Of a stretch of 64,000 nucleotides of DNA, positions 48,415 through 59,747 are shown in pieces (the first letter of the stretch is position 1; each line of letters starts with the position of its first letter). The DNA is from Cellulomonas flavigena DSM 20109. Lineage in GTDB: Bacteria; Actinomycetota; Actinomycetes; Actinomycetales; Cellulomonadaceae. Under the pieces are notes generated by a model that ran no database searches, had not been told where the DNA came from, and saw only the letters and a program-made list of their open reading frames with translations. The stretch spans positions 3,658,001 to 3,722,000 of the forward strand of contig NC_014151.1 in NCBI RefSeq assembly GCF_000092865.1, given 5' to 3'. The position numbers and the translations under genes were made by a program.

Positions 48415-49634
48415 CGGGTTGCCTCCTGCAGTGGTCGGAACATGGCGGGGTCGAGTCCGTCGACGGTCAGCCGGTAGGTGGCACGCAGCACGACGCGCTC
48501 GAACGCCGCGGCGATGAACGCGTCGCGCAGCGCGCACGCGACGGGCCCGCGGCGCCGCAGCAGGTCGCCGTTGAACCGGGAGCGGCGCACCATCGCGGCG
48601 GTGCGCGGGCCGCGCTCCTCCTCGTAGCGGCGCAGCGCGACCGGTGCGGGCGCCGCGGTCAGGTGCCGGGCGAGGACGAGGGCGTCCTCCAGGCCCTGCG
48701 CGGCGCCCTGGCCGAGGTTGAACGTCATGGCGTGCGCGGCGTCGCCCGCGAGCGTCACGCGCCCGGCACCCCAGCGCTGCGTGGGCTCGCGGTCGAACAC
48801 GTCGGTGGGGCGCAGCGCGTGCTCGGGTGTCGCGGCGACCAGGCCGCGCGCCGGGCCGGGCCACCCCGCGAACGCGCGCAGCAGCATCTCGCGCGGGCTC
48901 GTCGCCCCGGACCCTGCGCGTCGCGCGGCCTCGGGCCCGACGATCCCGTCCCAGTACACGAGGTCGTCCGCCAGGCGGTAGTACACGAACCAGACCCCGC
49001 GGCCGAGGGTGTTGACGAAGACCCCGTCGTCCACGTCGAGGTCACCGACCGGCACGACCCCCTGCCACGCGGTGTACCCGGCGTACCGCGGCGCACCCTC
49101 GTGCGGGTGCAGCCGCCGTCGCACGGTCGAGCGCAGCCCGTCGGCGCCCACGAGCACGTCGGCCGGCAGGTGCGTGCCGTCCGCGAGGTGCACGACGACG
49201 CCGTCGTCCCGCTCGTCCCAGCCGGTGCACGCCACACCCGTCACCAGGTCGTCACCGACGCGCGCGGCGAGCGCCGCGTGCAGGTCGGCACGCAGCACCG
49301 ACAGCACGGGTGCGCCGTACCGCGGCGCGTGCTCGGCCAGCGGCCACCGCGCCAGCACACCGCGGCGCGGCGAGCGGAACTCGTACGCGCCCAGCGGGCG
49401 GCCGATCCGCTCGAGCTCCTCGCCCAGGCCCAGCGCCCGCAGCGCGAGCACCGCGTTGTGCCACAGCACCAGCGCGTTGCCGCCCTGCGCGCCGGCCCGG
49501 TCGGCGCGCTCGAGCACGCGCACCCGGATCCCGGCGTGCCGCAGCGCCACCGCGGCCGCCAGGCCGGCGACGCCGCCGCCGGCCACGACCACGTCGCGGG
49601 TGCCGCCCGGCCCGTCCTGCGTGTGTGCGTCCAT
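48411..49634 (-). CDS. FAD-dependent aromatic hydroxylase (PheA/TfdB/WhiE-VIII type)
   Basis: Monooxygenase of 407 aa from ATG 49634. It has the Rossmann GXGXXG motif (VVVAGGGVAGLAAAVALRHAG), the central DG motif (LVGADGLRSTVR near residue 160) and the GD motif (VTLAGDAAHAMTFNLGQGAAQGLEDA near 295). These are the three fingerprints of p-hydroxybenzoate-hydroxylase-like enzymes. It should hydroxylate the aromatic polyketide with NAD(P)H and O2. It is transcribed divergently from the PKS core with a shared operator-bearing promoter, and co-transcribed with the methyltransferase. Confidence 0.9.
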   Translation of the reverse strand: MDAHTQDGPGGTRDVVVAGGGVAGLAAAVALRHAGIRVRVLERADRAGAQGGNALVLWHNAVLALRALGLGEELERIGRPLGAYEFRSPRRGVLARWPLAEHAPRYGAPVLSVLRADLHAALAARVGDDLVTGVACTGWDERDDGVVVHLADGTHLPADVLVGADGLRSTVRRRLHPHEGAPRYAGYTAWQGVVPVGDLDVDDGVFVNTLGRGVWFVYYRLADDLVYWDGIVGPEAARRAGSGATSPREMLLRAFAGWPGPARGLVAATPEHALRPTDVFDREPTQRWGAGRVTLAGDAAHAMTFNLGQGAAQGLEDALVLARHLTAAPAPVALRRYEEERGPRTAAMVRRSRFNGDLLRRRGPVACALRDAFIAAAFERVVLRATYRLTVDGLDPAMFRPLQEATR

Positions 49635-49827
49635 GCCCGGCGACGTTACGGAGCACGCCCGCGGCACGTCGTCCCCCGCGGTGACGAGGTCGCACGCCCC
49701 CCGCCGAGAGGAGGTCCCCCGCACGGGCGGGCGGCGAACTCGTCACCGCGGGGGAAGACCCGGCCGCGGGCGCTCCGTGAGGCTGCTGGGCGTCCACCCG
49801 ATCACCACGACACCCTGGGAGCACCCC
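49635..49827. promoter_or_regulatory. Divergent PKS promoter with a 17-bp inverted repeat
   Basis: 193 nt between the hydroxylase and SchA-like genes. TCCCCCGCGGTGACGAG at 49672-49688 recurs in perfect inverted form at 49739-49755, 50 nt apart. GTCCCCCGC appears again at ~49714-49722. The 15-mer CGTCGTCCCCCGCGG at 49667-49681 is found as its exact reverse complement at 56881-56895, upstream of the TcmI gene. This is probably the binding site of a cluster regulator, most simply the LuxR-type regulator encoded at 56151. Confidence 0.6.
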
Positions 49828-50190
49828 ATGCAGCGGTACGCGCTCACCTTCCGCGTGAAGCCCGGCAGCCAGGAGAAGGTCAAGCAGCTCCTCGCCGACT
49901 ACGACCCCCCGCAGTGGCGCACCGAGGACGGCGCGCTGCTGCTCGGCACGTCGATCTTCATGAAGGACGACGTGGTCGTCCGGTTCGTCGAGGTCGAGGG
50001 CAACATCGGCCGGATCATGGCGCACCTGTCCAAGCAGCCGAGCATCCAGCAGCTCGAGCGCGACCTCGACGAGCACCTGCTCGAACCGCGCGACATGAGC
50101 ACCCCGCAGTCGGCGCGGGCGTTCTTCCAGACGGCCATGATGGAGCACGTCACGACGCGCGTCGCGGACGCCGAGGTGCTCGCCGGATGA
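49828..50190 (+). CDS. SchA/CurD-domain protein
   Basis: Protein of 120 aa, MQRYALTFRVKPGSQEKVKQ onward, matching the SchA/CurD domain associated with aromatic polyketide (spore-pigment) clusters. The fold is presumably a ferredoxin-like monooxygenase/cyclase type. Conserved FMKDDVVVRFVEVEG and the HLSKQPSIQQLE helix are visible. It is the first gene of the main operon, with a 4-nt overlap to the ketoreductase. Its exact role in these clusters is not settled. Confidence 0.85.
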   Translation: MQRYALTFRVKPGSQEKVKQLLADYDPPQWRTEDGALLLGTSIFMKDDVVVRFVEVEGNIGRIMAHLSKQPSIQQLERDLDEHLLEPRDMSTPQSARAFFQTAMMEHVTTRVADAEVLAG

Positions 50191-51014
50191 CCGGCGGGAC
50201 GTTCCTCGTCACCGGGGCCACGGGCCGCCTGGGGCCGGCCACGGTCGCGGCGCTCGCCGCGCGCGGCGACCGGCTCCTGCTCACCGGGCGCGACCCGGCC
50301 CGCCTCGCGCGGCTGGCCGACGAGGTCGGCGTCCCGGGCCGCGTCGAGACGTTCGTCGCCGACCCGTCGGACCCGACCGACGCGCAGCGGGCCGCCGCCC
50401 ACGCGGTCGAGCGGTTCGACGGGCTCACGGGCCTCGTGCACCTCGTCGGGCACTTCGTGCCCGGGCCGCTGATGCTCACCGACGTCGGCGACTACCGCAC
50501 CCTGATGGACGACAACTTCCTGTCCGCCGTCGTGGCGACGCAGGCCGTGCTCCCCCACCTGGGCGCGGGCGGGCGGCTCGTGTACTTCACGTCACCGCTG
50601 GTCGCCGAGCCGCTCGCGGGCCTGTCCGCGTACGCCGCGAGCAAGGCCGCGCTCACGACGTGGGTGCGGTCCGTCGCGCACGAGGTCAAGGGCCGCGGCA
50701 TCCACGCCAACGCGGTGTCCCTCACGATCGCCGACACCCCGGCGATGCGCGAGGAGCGCCCCGGCATCGACCTCGACCACACGGTGCGCCCCGAGCACGT
50801 CGCGTACGCCGTGCGGTTCCTCACGGGCCCGGAGTCCGAGGGGATGTACGGCGCGGTCGTGCCCGTGCACGGGCGGTTCGGCTTCAGCTCGGCGCTCGCG
50901 GGCGGCCCGCCCGCGGCGGCGGCACGACGCCCGGACGTGGCACCCGCCGCGCCCGCCGCACGCCCCGCCCCGGTCGGGCGCCCGGACGCCGCGCTCGCCG
51001 GACGGCCCGCCTGA
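50187..51014 (+). CDS. SDR-family ketoreductase
   Basis: Short-chain dehydrogenase of 275 aa. The NAD(P)-binding TGATGRLGPAT lies near the N-terminus and the catalytic Y-A-A-S-K tetrad (LSAYAASKAALTTW) near residue 150, with Ser in YFTSPLVAEP. An Ala/Pro/Arg-rich tail of ~45 residues follows the fold. In type II PKS clusters such enzymes reduce a polyketide keto group (often C9); that assignment is inference. ATG overlaps the SchA gene by 4 nt. Confidence 0.85.
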   Translation: MTGGTFLVTGATGRLGPATVAALAARGDRLLLTGRDPARLARLADEVGVPGRVETFVADPSDPTDAQRAAAHAVERFDGLTGLVHLVGHFVPGPLMLTDVGDYRTLMDDNFLSAVVATQAVLPHLGAGGRLVYFTSPLVAEPLAGLSAYAASKAALTTWVRSVAHEVKGRGIHANAVSLTIADTPAMREERPGIDLDHTVRPEHVAYAVRFLTGPESEGMYGAVVPVHGRFGFSSALAGGPPAAAARRPDVAPAAPAARPAPVGRPDAALAGRPA

Positions 51015-51349
51015 TGGCCGCCCGTGGACGCGTCGTCTTCCTCGTGCGCGTCGCGCCCGAGAAGGCGGACGCGTTCCTGGCGGCGTACGAGCAGGTCCGG
51101 CACGACGTCGCGCGCGGCGTGCCGGGCCACGTCCGGGACCAGGTGTGCCGCAGCGCCACCGACCCCGAGCAGTGGCTCATCACCAGCGAGTGGGACGCGC
51201 TCGAGGACTTCGAGGCCTGGGAGCGCAGCCCCGAGCACGTCGACCTCGTCCGCCCGCTGCGCGCGTGCTTCACCGACGCGCGGTCGCTGCGCTTCACGGT
51301 CGTCGCCGAGACGACGCGCGCCACCCCCGCACCGCTCCCCGTTCCCTGA
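51014..51349 (+). CDS. Antibiotic-biosynthesis monooxygenase (ABM) domain protein
   Basis: Protein of 111 aa with an ABM ferredoxin-like fold: GRVVFLVRVAPEKADAFLAAYEQ at the N-terminus and LITSEWDALEDFEAWERSPEH in the middle. Such cofactor-free oxygenases oxidise anthrone-type aromatic intermediates to quinones. It shares one base with the ketoreductase stop (TGATG) and is followed by the ACP gene after 46 nt with a GGAG ribosome site. Confidence 0.83.
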   Translation: MAARGRVVFLVRVAPEKADAFLAAYEQVRHDVARGVPGHVRDQVCRSATDPEQWLITSEWDALEDFEAWERSPEHVDLVRPLRACFTDARSLRFTVVAETTRATPAPLPVP

Positions 51350-53807
<2,458 letters not shown>

Positions 53808-53811
<4 letters not shown>

Positions 53812-55085
53812 TGACGGTGACGACGCAGCAGGGCGCGACGAGCGCGCAGGACGCGGCACGCCTGGCCGGCGGGCTGATCACCGGCATCGGCGTGGTCGCG
53901 CCCACGGGCATCGGGACCGACGCGCACTGGCGGGCGACCCTCGCCGGGGAGTCCCGCCTGGGGCACGTGCCGGCCGAGCGCGCGTACGCGGGCCTGACGA
54001 CGCAGGTCGCCGGCCTGGTCGAGGGGTTCGACGAGGACGCGTTCGTCGAGAGCCGCATCCAGGTGCAGACCGACCGGTGGACGTGGATGGCGCTGGCCGC
54101 GACGCAGCTGGCGCTCGAGGACGCCGGGCTCGACCCCGCCGACCACGACCCGTACGGCCTGTCCGTCGTGACGGCCAGCGGCTCGGGCGGCAACGCGTTC
54201 GGGCAGCGGGAGATCCACGCCCTGTGGGGCCAGGGCCCGGAGTCGGTGAGCGCGTACCAGTCGATCGGCTGGTTCTACGCCGCCAGCAGCGGGCAGGTCT
54301 CGATCCGCGACCAGCTCAAGGGCCAGTGCGGGGTCGTCGTGTCCGACGGCGCCGGGGGCGTCGACGCGGCCGCGACGGCCAACCGGCTGCTGCGCCGCGG
54401 CACCGACGCGGTCGTCGTCGGCGGCACGGAGGCGGCGGTGTCCCCGTACGCGCTCGCGTGCCAGGCGGGGCGCCGCACGTGGAGCACCGACCCCGACCCG
54501 CGCCGGGCGTACCGGCCGTTCGCGCCCGACGCGGGCGGGTACGTGCCCGGTGAGGGCGGCGCGATGCTCGTCCTGGAGTCGCCCGCCTTCGCCGCCCGGC
54601 GCGGTGCGGGACGCGCGTACGCGCAGGTCGTCGCGACCGCATCGACGCACGACGGGCGCACGACGGCCCCCGGCACGGGCGACCACGGGCAGCTCGTGCG
54701 CGCCGTCGTGCTGGCCCTGCAGCGCGCGGGGCTGCGCGCGTCGGACGTCGACGTCGTCCTCGCCGACGGCGCGGGCGACCCCGCGGGCGACGCGGCCGAG
54801 CGTGCCGCGCTCGTCGAGGTGTTCGGCACGCGCGGCGTGCCCGTGAGCGTGCCGAAGACCATGACGGGCCGGCTGTGCTCGGGCGGCGCGGCGCTGGACC
54901 TCGCGTGGGCGGCGCTCGCGCTGCACCACGACGTGGTCCCGCCGTCCGTGGGCGTCGGGCCCGACCCCGCGCTCGACCTGGTCACCGAGCCCCGCGCGGG
55001 CACGGGCCTGCGCACGGCCCTCGTCGTCGCCCGCGGCCACGGCGGCTTCAACGCCGCCGCCGTCCTGCGCACCCCGGAGCCCTGA
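53808..55085 (+). CDS. Chain-length factor (KS-beta)
   Basis: KS-like protein of 425 aa in which the nucleophile segment reads VVVSDGAGGVDAAA, without the active Cys, and the other His motifs are altered (LADGAGDPAGD). That is the hallmark of KS-beta/CLF subunits, which set polyketide chain length with KS-alpha. VARGHGGFNAAAVLR closes the sequence. It is the last gene of the forward core operon; a strong hairpin follows 20 nt behind the stop. Confidence 0.93.
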
Positions 55086-55104
55086 CCCCGGCGGTGCGTG
55101 ACGG

Positions 55105-55138
55105 GATCGCCCTCTCACCCGACGGTGAGAGGGCGATC
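55105..55138 (+). terminator. 15-bp perfect hairpin after the PKS core operon
   Basis: GATCGCCCTCTCACC and its exact complement pair around a CGAC loop, starting 20 nt after the chain-length-factor stop. There is no U-tract, which is usual in high-GC actinobacteria. It is a convincing end for the transcript from 49828. Confidence 0.8.
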
Positions 55139-55366
55139 TCGTGGCGTCTGCGGGCGCGCGAGAGCGGTCGGACCACGTCGCGCGCTCGGCGACCGAGCCG
55201 TCGGGGTGACACGTCGACGGACGCCCCGTGCACGGCGCGTCACGGAGTTCTGTGAGAGATGTGGGCATCCCCTGCGAATCCTCGGAAAAGCCTGAAAGGA
55301 CGTTGACGGGCTTCCCATGTGCCCGGAATCATCCGATTCGGGCCACGACCGCTAGGGGGGAGCGTC
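55139..55366. other. Intergenic region before the NarL-type kinase
   Basis: 228 nt between the terminator and the kinase start. It should hold the promoter for the kinase-regulator pair; AGGGGGGAGC just before the ATG at 55367 is a strong ribosome site. No convincing operator copy of the PKS 15-mer is seen here. Confidence 0.35.
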
Positions 55367-56158
55367 ATGGACACGACAGCGACGATCACGTACCGGGGGC
55401 AGGTGCGCAGCACGGCGCCGGCACGGGCCGGGCACCCAGGAGGCCACGGAGCCTCCCACGGACCCGGGCACCCGTGCCTGGCCGACGCGGGACCCGGCAC
55501 GCACGCCGAGCGCCGCCGCATCGCCGACGAGCTCCACGACGTGCTGGGGGTCCGGCTCGTCGCGCTGCTGCTGCAGGCGCGGCGGCTCGCCGACCACCCG
55601 GACGCCGAGGTCCGCGACACGTCACGCCGCCTCGACCACCTCGTGCAGCAGATGATGTCGGAGGTCCGCACGCTCGTCGGCACGTTGCACGCACCCACGC
55701 GCGCGCCCCACCGGCAACCCGTGCCCACCGCCGTCGACGACGCGCTGCCGTGCCTCACCACGCACCTCGCCGAGCTCGCGGCGTCGTTCCCCGACGACCG
55801 CGTGCGCCTCGACGTGCGGCACCCCGTGCCGTCGCCGGCGCTGCCCGCCGAGGTCGCGCTCGCAGCCGCGCACGTGGCCGCCGAGGGCATCGTCAACGCC
55901 GTGCGGCACGGCACCGGGCGCGTGGACGTCGTCGTGCACCTCGCCGACGCGCTCGTCGTCGACGTCCGCAACACCACGTGGCACGCCGACGCGCAGGCCT
56001 CGCCGCTGCCTCCCTCCGGGGGGCACGGTCTGCACGCGATGCGACGCCGCGTCGAGGAGCGCGGCGGCACGTTCCACGCGGCGCACGCGCCCGACGGCCG
56101 GTTCACGCTGCGCGCCACGTTCGACCTCGCGCCGGGGGCGGCGCGCTCCCGTGCCTGA
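55367..56158 (+). CDS. Soluble NarL-type histidine kinase
   Basis: Kinase of 263 aa from ATG 55367. A Gly/His-rich N-terminus is followed by the HisKA_3 box (RRRIADELHDVLGVRLVALLLQ, phosphorylated His57). A HATPase domain follows, with N-box AAEGIVNAVRHG and G-box GGHGLHAMRRRVEERGG. No membrane segment or input domain is recognised, so it may sense a cytoplasmic signal or partner. The response regulator gene overlaps its end by 8 nt. Its position between the PKS core and the TcmI cyclase makes it the cluster's own two-component system. Confidence 0.85.
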   Translation: MDTTATITYRGQVRSTAPARAGHPGGHGASHGPGHPCLADAGPGTHAERRRIADELHDVLGVRLVALLLQARRLADHPDAEVRDTSRRLDHLVQQMMSEVRTLVGTLHAPTRAPHRQPVPTAVDDALPCLTTHLAELAASFPDDRVRLDVRHPVPSPALPAEVALAAAHVAAEGIVNAVRHGTGRVDVVVHLADALVVDVRNTTWHADAQASPLPPSGGHGLHAMRRRVEERGGTFHAAHAPDGRFTLRATFDLAPGAARSRA

Positions 56159-56915
56159 CGGCCATCCGCGGTCCGCCACCACGGTCCTGGTGGTCGACGA
56201 CCAGCCGTTGATCCGACAGGGCATCCGCGCCGTGCTGCGGGGGCAACCGGGAGTCGAGGTGGTCGGCGAGGCGCACGACGGCCACAGCGCCGTGCGCACC
56301 GCGCGCCGCCTGCGTCCCGACGTCACGCTCATGGACGTGCAGATGCCCGGCATGGACGGCGTCGAGGCGACGCGCGTGATCTGCGCGGACGACGACCCGC
56401 CGACGAGCGTCGTGGTGCTCACCATGTACGACCAGGACGAGCACGTGTTCGAGGCGCTGCGCGCCGGGGCGCGCGGGCTCGTCCTCAAGGACGCCCCCAC
56501 CTCGGAGCTCGTCGCCGCCATCCACGCGGCCGCAGCCGGCGACAGCCTGCTGTCGCCGAGCGTCACGCGCCGCCTCATCGAGGAGTTCGCGCGCCGCCCG
56601 ACGGTGCGGATGGAGGCCACCGACGGCCCGGCCGAGCTCACGGCGCGGGAGCGTGACGTGTTCCGGCTGCTCGTGCAGGGCCTGAGCACCGCGGAGGCCG
56701 CCGAGCGGCTCACGCTGGGCGACTCCACCGTGAAGTCCCACGTGCAGAGCCTGTACCGCAAGCTCGGGGTGCGGGACCGCGTGCAGGCCGTCATCTACGC
56801 GTACGAGCACGGGCTGGTGGACCGCACGTCTCCCCCGCCCGGGGGAGGGACGGTCCCGCGGGGGACCCGCGTGCTCCGGTCCGCGGGGGACGACGCGTGG
56901 CGGCCTGCTCCGTAG
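56151..56915 (+). CDS. NarL/LuxR-family response regulator
   Basis: Regulator of 254 aa from GTG 56151. The receiver domain has VLVVDDQPLIRQG, phospho-acceptor Asp62 in VTLMDVQMPGMDG and Lys113 in LVLKDAP. The C-terminal LuxR helix-turn-helix is near 165-225 (LTARERDVFRLLVQGLSTAEAAERL, then STVKSHVQSLYRKLG), followed by a ~30-residue Gly/Pro/Arg tail. It pairs with the overlapping kinase and is the most likely binder of the CGTCGTCCCCCGCGG-type sites; one such site lies inside its own 3' end at 56881-56895. Confidence 0.9.
   Translation: MPDGHPRSATTVLVVDDQPLIRQGIRAVLRGQPGVEVVGEAHDGHSAVRTARRLRPDVTLMDVQMPGMDGVEATRVICADDDPPTSVVVLTMYDQDEHVFEALRAGARGLVLKDAPTSELVAAIHAAAAGDSLLSPSVTRRLIEEFARRPTVRMEATDGPAELTARERDVFRLLVQGLSTAEAAERLTLGDSTVKSHVQSLYRKLGVRDRVQAVIYAYEHGLVDRTSPPPGGGTVPRGTRVLRSAGDDAWRPAP
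56855..56895. promoter_or_regulatory. Second operator site, upstream of the TcmI cyclase gene
   Basis: CCGCGGGGGACGACG at 56881-56895 is the exact reverse complement of 49667-49681 in the divergent PKS promoter. A related CCCGCGGGGGAC lies just before it (~56855-56866). Both fall in the last codons of the regulator gene, ~65-100 nt before the TcmI start. Confidence 0.5.
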
Positions 56916-56957
56916 CGTCGGTCAGGTCCTGACCGCACCGTCGCCGAGGAGCGCACC

Positions 56958-57332
56958 GTGACCCACCGTCTGCTGATCGTCGCCCGCATGGACCCCGGCG
57001 CGTGGTCCGACGTCGCCGGGCTGTTCGCGGAGTCCGACGCCTCGGACCTGCCGCACGACCTGGGCGTCGTGCGGCGCGACCTGTACGCGTACCAGGGGCT
57101 GTACTTCCACCACGTGGAGTTCGCGGGCAGCCCGGACGCGGCGATGGCCCGGGCCCGTGACCGCGCGGACTTCCGGCGCCTGAGCGCGGACCTCGAGCCG
57201 TACGTCCGGCCGTACGACCCGGCGACGTGGCGCTCCCCCGCGGACGCGACCGCCACGCCGTTCTACCGCTGGACGCCGGGTGCGCCCGAGGCGTGGGGCA
57301 CGGGCGTGGCCCGGGGTGCCGCGGCGCCCTGA
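56958..57332 (+). CDS. TcmI-family polyketide cyclase
   Basis: Protein of 124 aa, GTG start, beginning VTHRLLIVARMDPGAWSDVAGLF. It has the TcmI/WhiE-VII fingerprints SDASDLPHDLGVVRRDLYAYQGLYFHHVEF and a C-terminal aromatic segment (TPFYRWTP). TcmI-type cyclases close the last rings of aromatic polyketides. It lies behind the two-component genes with a 42-nt gap and is followed by a strong bidirectional hairpin. It extends the PKS cluster beyond the regulators. Confidence 0.9.
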   Translation: MTHRLLIVARMDPGAWSDVAGLFAESDASDLPHDLGVVRRDLYAYQGLYFHHVEFAGSPDAAMARARDRADFRRLSADLEPYVRPYDPATWRSPADATATPFYRWTPGAPEAWGTGVARGAAAP

Positions 57333-57377
57333 CCGCACCGGCCGCCCGGCCACCTGCCCGGCCGGCTGCCCGGACCT

Positions 57378-57420
57378 GCGCCCGGCCCGCGCGACGACGT
57401 GCGTCGCGCGGGCCGGGCGC
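57378..57420. terminator. 19-bp bidirectional terminator
   Basis: A perfect 19-bp stem (57378-57396 and 57402-57420) with an ACGTG loop, lying between the converging stops of the TcmI gene (57332) and the MMPL transporter (57437). It probably ends both transcripts. Confidence 0.8.
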
Positions 57421-57436
57421 GTCCGACGGGCCTGGG

Positions 57437-59635
57437 TCACGCGCCCGTCCCGACGCCGACCCTGCCGGGCTCCGCCACGGGCTCGGGCGTCGTGGGGTGA
57501 CCGTGCGGCGCGAGCGGCGACGGCTCGACGCGCAGCAGACGCGCCGCCCACACCGGCAGCCACCAGTTCCAACGACCCATCATGACGACGGTCGCCGGCA
57601 CGAGGACCGAGCGCACGATCGTCGCGTCGAGCAGGATGCCGAGCGCGATGCCGGACGCGAAGATCGCGACGTCGAGCTCACCGCCGGACGCCATCGACGC
57701 GAACGAGAAGAACAGGATGAGCGCCGCGTAGGTCACCAGCCGCCCGGTGCGGGCCACGCCGCGCACGACGGCGAGGCGCGTGTCCCCGGTGCGGTCGTAC
57801 TCCTCGCGCACGCGGGACAGGATGAACACCTCGTAGTCCATCGTCAGGCCGAACAGGAACGCGAAGAGCGTCACGGGCACGAACGTGCCGATCGCGCCGT
57901 CCGCCTGGATCCCCAGCAGCGCCTGCGTGCCCCAGCCCCACTGCCACACCAGCACCATCGCGCCCAGCACGGCCGCGAACGACAGCAGGTTCATGACGAT
58001 GGCCTTCAGCGGCAGCAGCAGCGACCGGAACGCGCGGGCCAGCATGACGTAGCTGACGAGCGCGACGAGGCCGAGCATCCACAGGAACGTGCCGTAGGTG
58101 ACGTCCACGTACCCGATCTGCTGCGTGGCGTTGCCGCCGACCAGGACGCCGTCGGGCACGGTGTCGACGACCGCGTCGATCGTGGCCCGCCCGCCGGGGG
58201 TGCCCGACTCCTCGACGGGCAGCACGGTGAGCACGGCCGAGCCGTCGCGGCGCCACGCGTCGTCGTCGGGGGCGGCCACGCCGTGGACCCCGGGCAGCGC
58301 CCGCAGGTCGTCCGCGAGCGCGTCGGGGTCGGTGCCCGGCGGCACGTACACGTCGAACGACGCGAGCGTGCCGCTGGGCACGCCGGCACCGGTGAGCGTG
58401 TCGAGGCCGTCGCGCCCGGGGCCGGCGGACGCGAGGTCGTCGGACGCGGGCACGTCGAGGTTGAGGTTGACGGCGACGCCACCGAGCAGCAGGAGCAGCA
58501 GCGTCGAGGCGATCATCGCGGGCCAGCGCCGGTGCACGACGCCCTCGACCCACCGGGTCCACGCGCCGCTGCCGTCACGGTCCAGGCGGCTGGTCCGCAC
58601 GGACGCGCCGTGCGTGCGCCGGCCCACCCAGGACAGCAGGAGCGGGAGCATCGTGACCGACACCAGCGCGGACGTGGCGGTGACGATGGTGCCGCCGATA
58701 CCGAGGCTGCGCAGCAGCGGGATGGGCAGCACGATCATCGTCAGCAGGCCGATGGCGACGGCGCCGGAGGAGAACGCGACCGCGTGCCCGGCCGTGCGCA
58801 TCGCGGCGTGCACGGCCTCGTCACCGAGGGTCCCGCGGGCCCGTTCCTCGCGCCAGCGCGCGACGACGAGCAGCGCGTAGTCGATCGCGATGCCGATGCC
58901 CAGCAGCGGCAGCATGATGACGGTCGTCTCGTGCACGGTGACGAACGGGCTGACGAGCAGCAGCCCGATGTAGGAGATCGGGATCGCGGTGAACGCGGTG
59001 AGCAGCGGCACGAGCGCGAGCCACGAGCGGAACGCCCACGCGAGCACCACGAGCGCGGCCAGCACCGTGAGCGCGAGCTTGACGGGCACGTTGAGCCCGC
59101 CGGCGTCCGTGCCGGTGGCGAGCGGGTCCAGGCCGGTGACCTGCAGGGTCGCCCCGGGCGGCAGCAGCGGTGTCATGGCGTCGACGACGACCTCGGTGAG
59201 CTGGCCGCCCTCGCCGAGCGCGCTGCCGGGCAGCCCGCCCTGCTCGACGGGCCCGCCGAACACCAGGCCGAACGTCGTGCGCCCGTCGTCGCCGACGAAC
59301 GCGGGGTCGCCGGTGTCGGCCCACGAGACGACGCGCGCACCGGCGGCCGTGCCGGCCGCGGCGAACGCGTCGGCGAGGTCGTCGCGCACGTCCTCGACGT
59401 CCGTGCCGGGCGGCAGCGTCACCACCGGCACGAACGGGCGCTCGTACCCGCCGGTGCCGTAGGTGTCGAGGATCTGCTGGTTCGCCTCGTAGGCGGGCAG
59501 GCCGGGGTACTGGTTGGCCTCGGTCATGTTCGGCAGGAGCAGCGCGATCGCGCCGCCGCTGGCGAGGAACAGCAGCACGAGCACCAGGCGCACGGTGCGC
59601 CGGTGCCCCAGGACGTGTCTCGAGAGTCTCTCCAT
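57437..59635 (-). CDS. MMPL/RND-family exporter
   Basis: Transporter of 732 aa from ATG 59635, with two halves of about six helices each. Each half has one large external loop after the first helix. The N-terminal half begins VLVLLFLASGGAIALLLP and its loop includes PYVPVVTLPPG-like segments. Conserved GIGIAIDYALLVVARWREE and FGLTMDYEVFILSRVREEYDRTGD are the two MMPL motifs. Such proteins export lipids, antibiotics or polyketides. Its adjacency to the aromatic PKS suggests it exports the product. The earlier in-frame Met would extend into the divergent promoter. Confidence 0.88.
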   Translation of the reverse strand: MERLSRHVLGHRRTVRLVLVLLFLASGGAIALLLPNMTEANQYPGLPAYEANQQILDTYGTGGYERPFVPVVTLPPGTDVEDVRDDLADAFAAAGTAAGARVVSWADTGDPAFVGDDGRTTFGLVFGGPVEQGGLPGSALGEGGQLTEVVVDAMTPLLPPGATLQVTGLDPLATGTDAGGLNVPVKLALTVLAALVVLAWAFRSWLALVPLLTAFTAIPISYIGLLLVSPFVTVHETTVIMLPLLGIGIAIDYALLVVARWREERARGTLGDEAVHAAMRTAGHAVAFSSGAVAIGLLTMIVLPIPLLRSLGIGGTIVTATSALVSVTMLPLLLSWVGRRTHGASVRTSRLDRDGSGAWTRWVEGVVHRRWPAMIASTLLLLLLGGVAVNLNLDVPASDDLASAGPGRDGLDTLTGAGVPSGTLASFDVYVPPGTDPDALADDLRALPGVHGVAAPDDDAWRRDGSAVLTVLPVEESGTPGGRATIDAVVDTVPDGVLVGGNATQQIGYVDVTYGTFLWMLGLVALVSYVMLARAFRSLLLPLKAIVMNLLSFAAVLGAMVLVWQWGWGTQALLGIQADGAIGTFVPVTLFAFLFGLTMDYEVFILSRVREEYDRTGDTRLAVVRGVARTGRLVTYAALILFFSFASMASGGELDVAIFASGIALGILLDATIVRSVLVPATVVMMGRWNWWLPVWAARLLRVEPSPLAPHGHPTTPEPVAEPGRVGVGTGA

Positions 59636-59747
59636 GCCACCAGGGCACCAGAGCGGTCTTCCGTGGCCGTGCGGGAGATCTGGGGAAAGTCTGAGAACCG
59701 GCGTGGGCACCTCGCGGCCGGGGGACGCACCGGGGCAGACTGCCCAG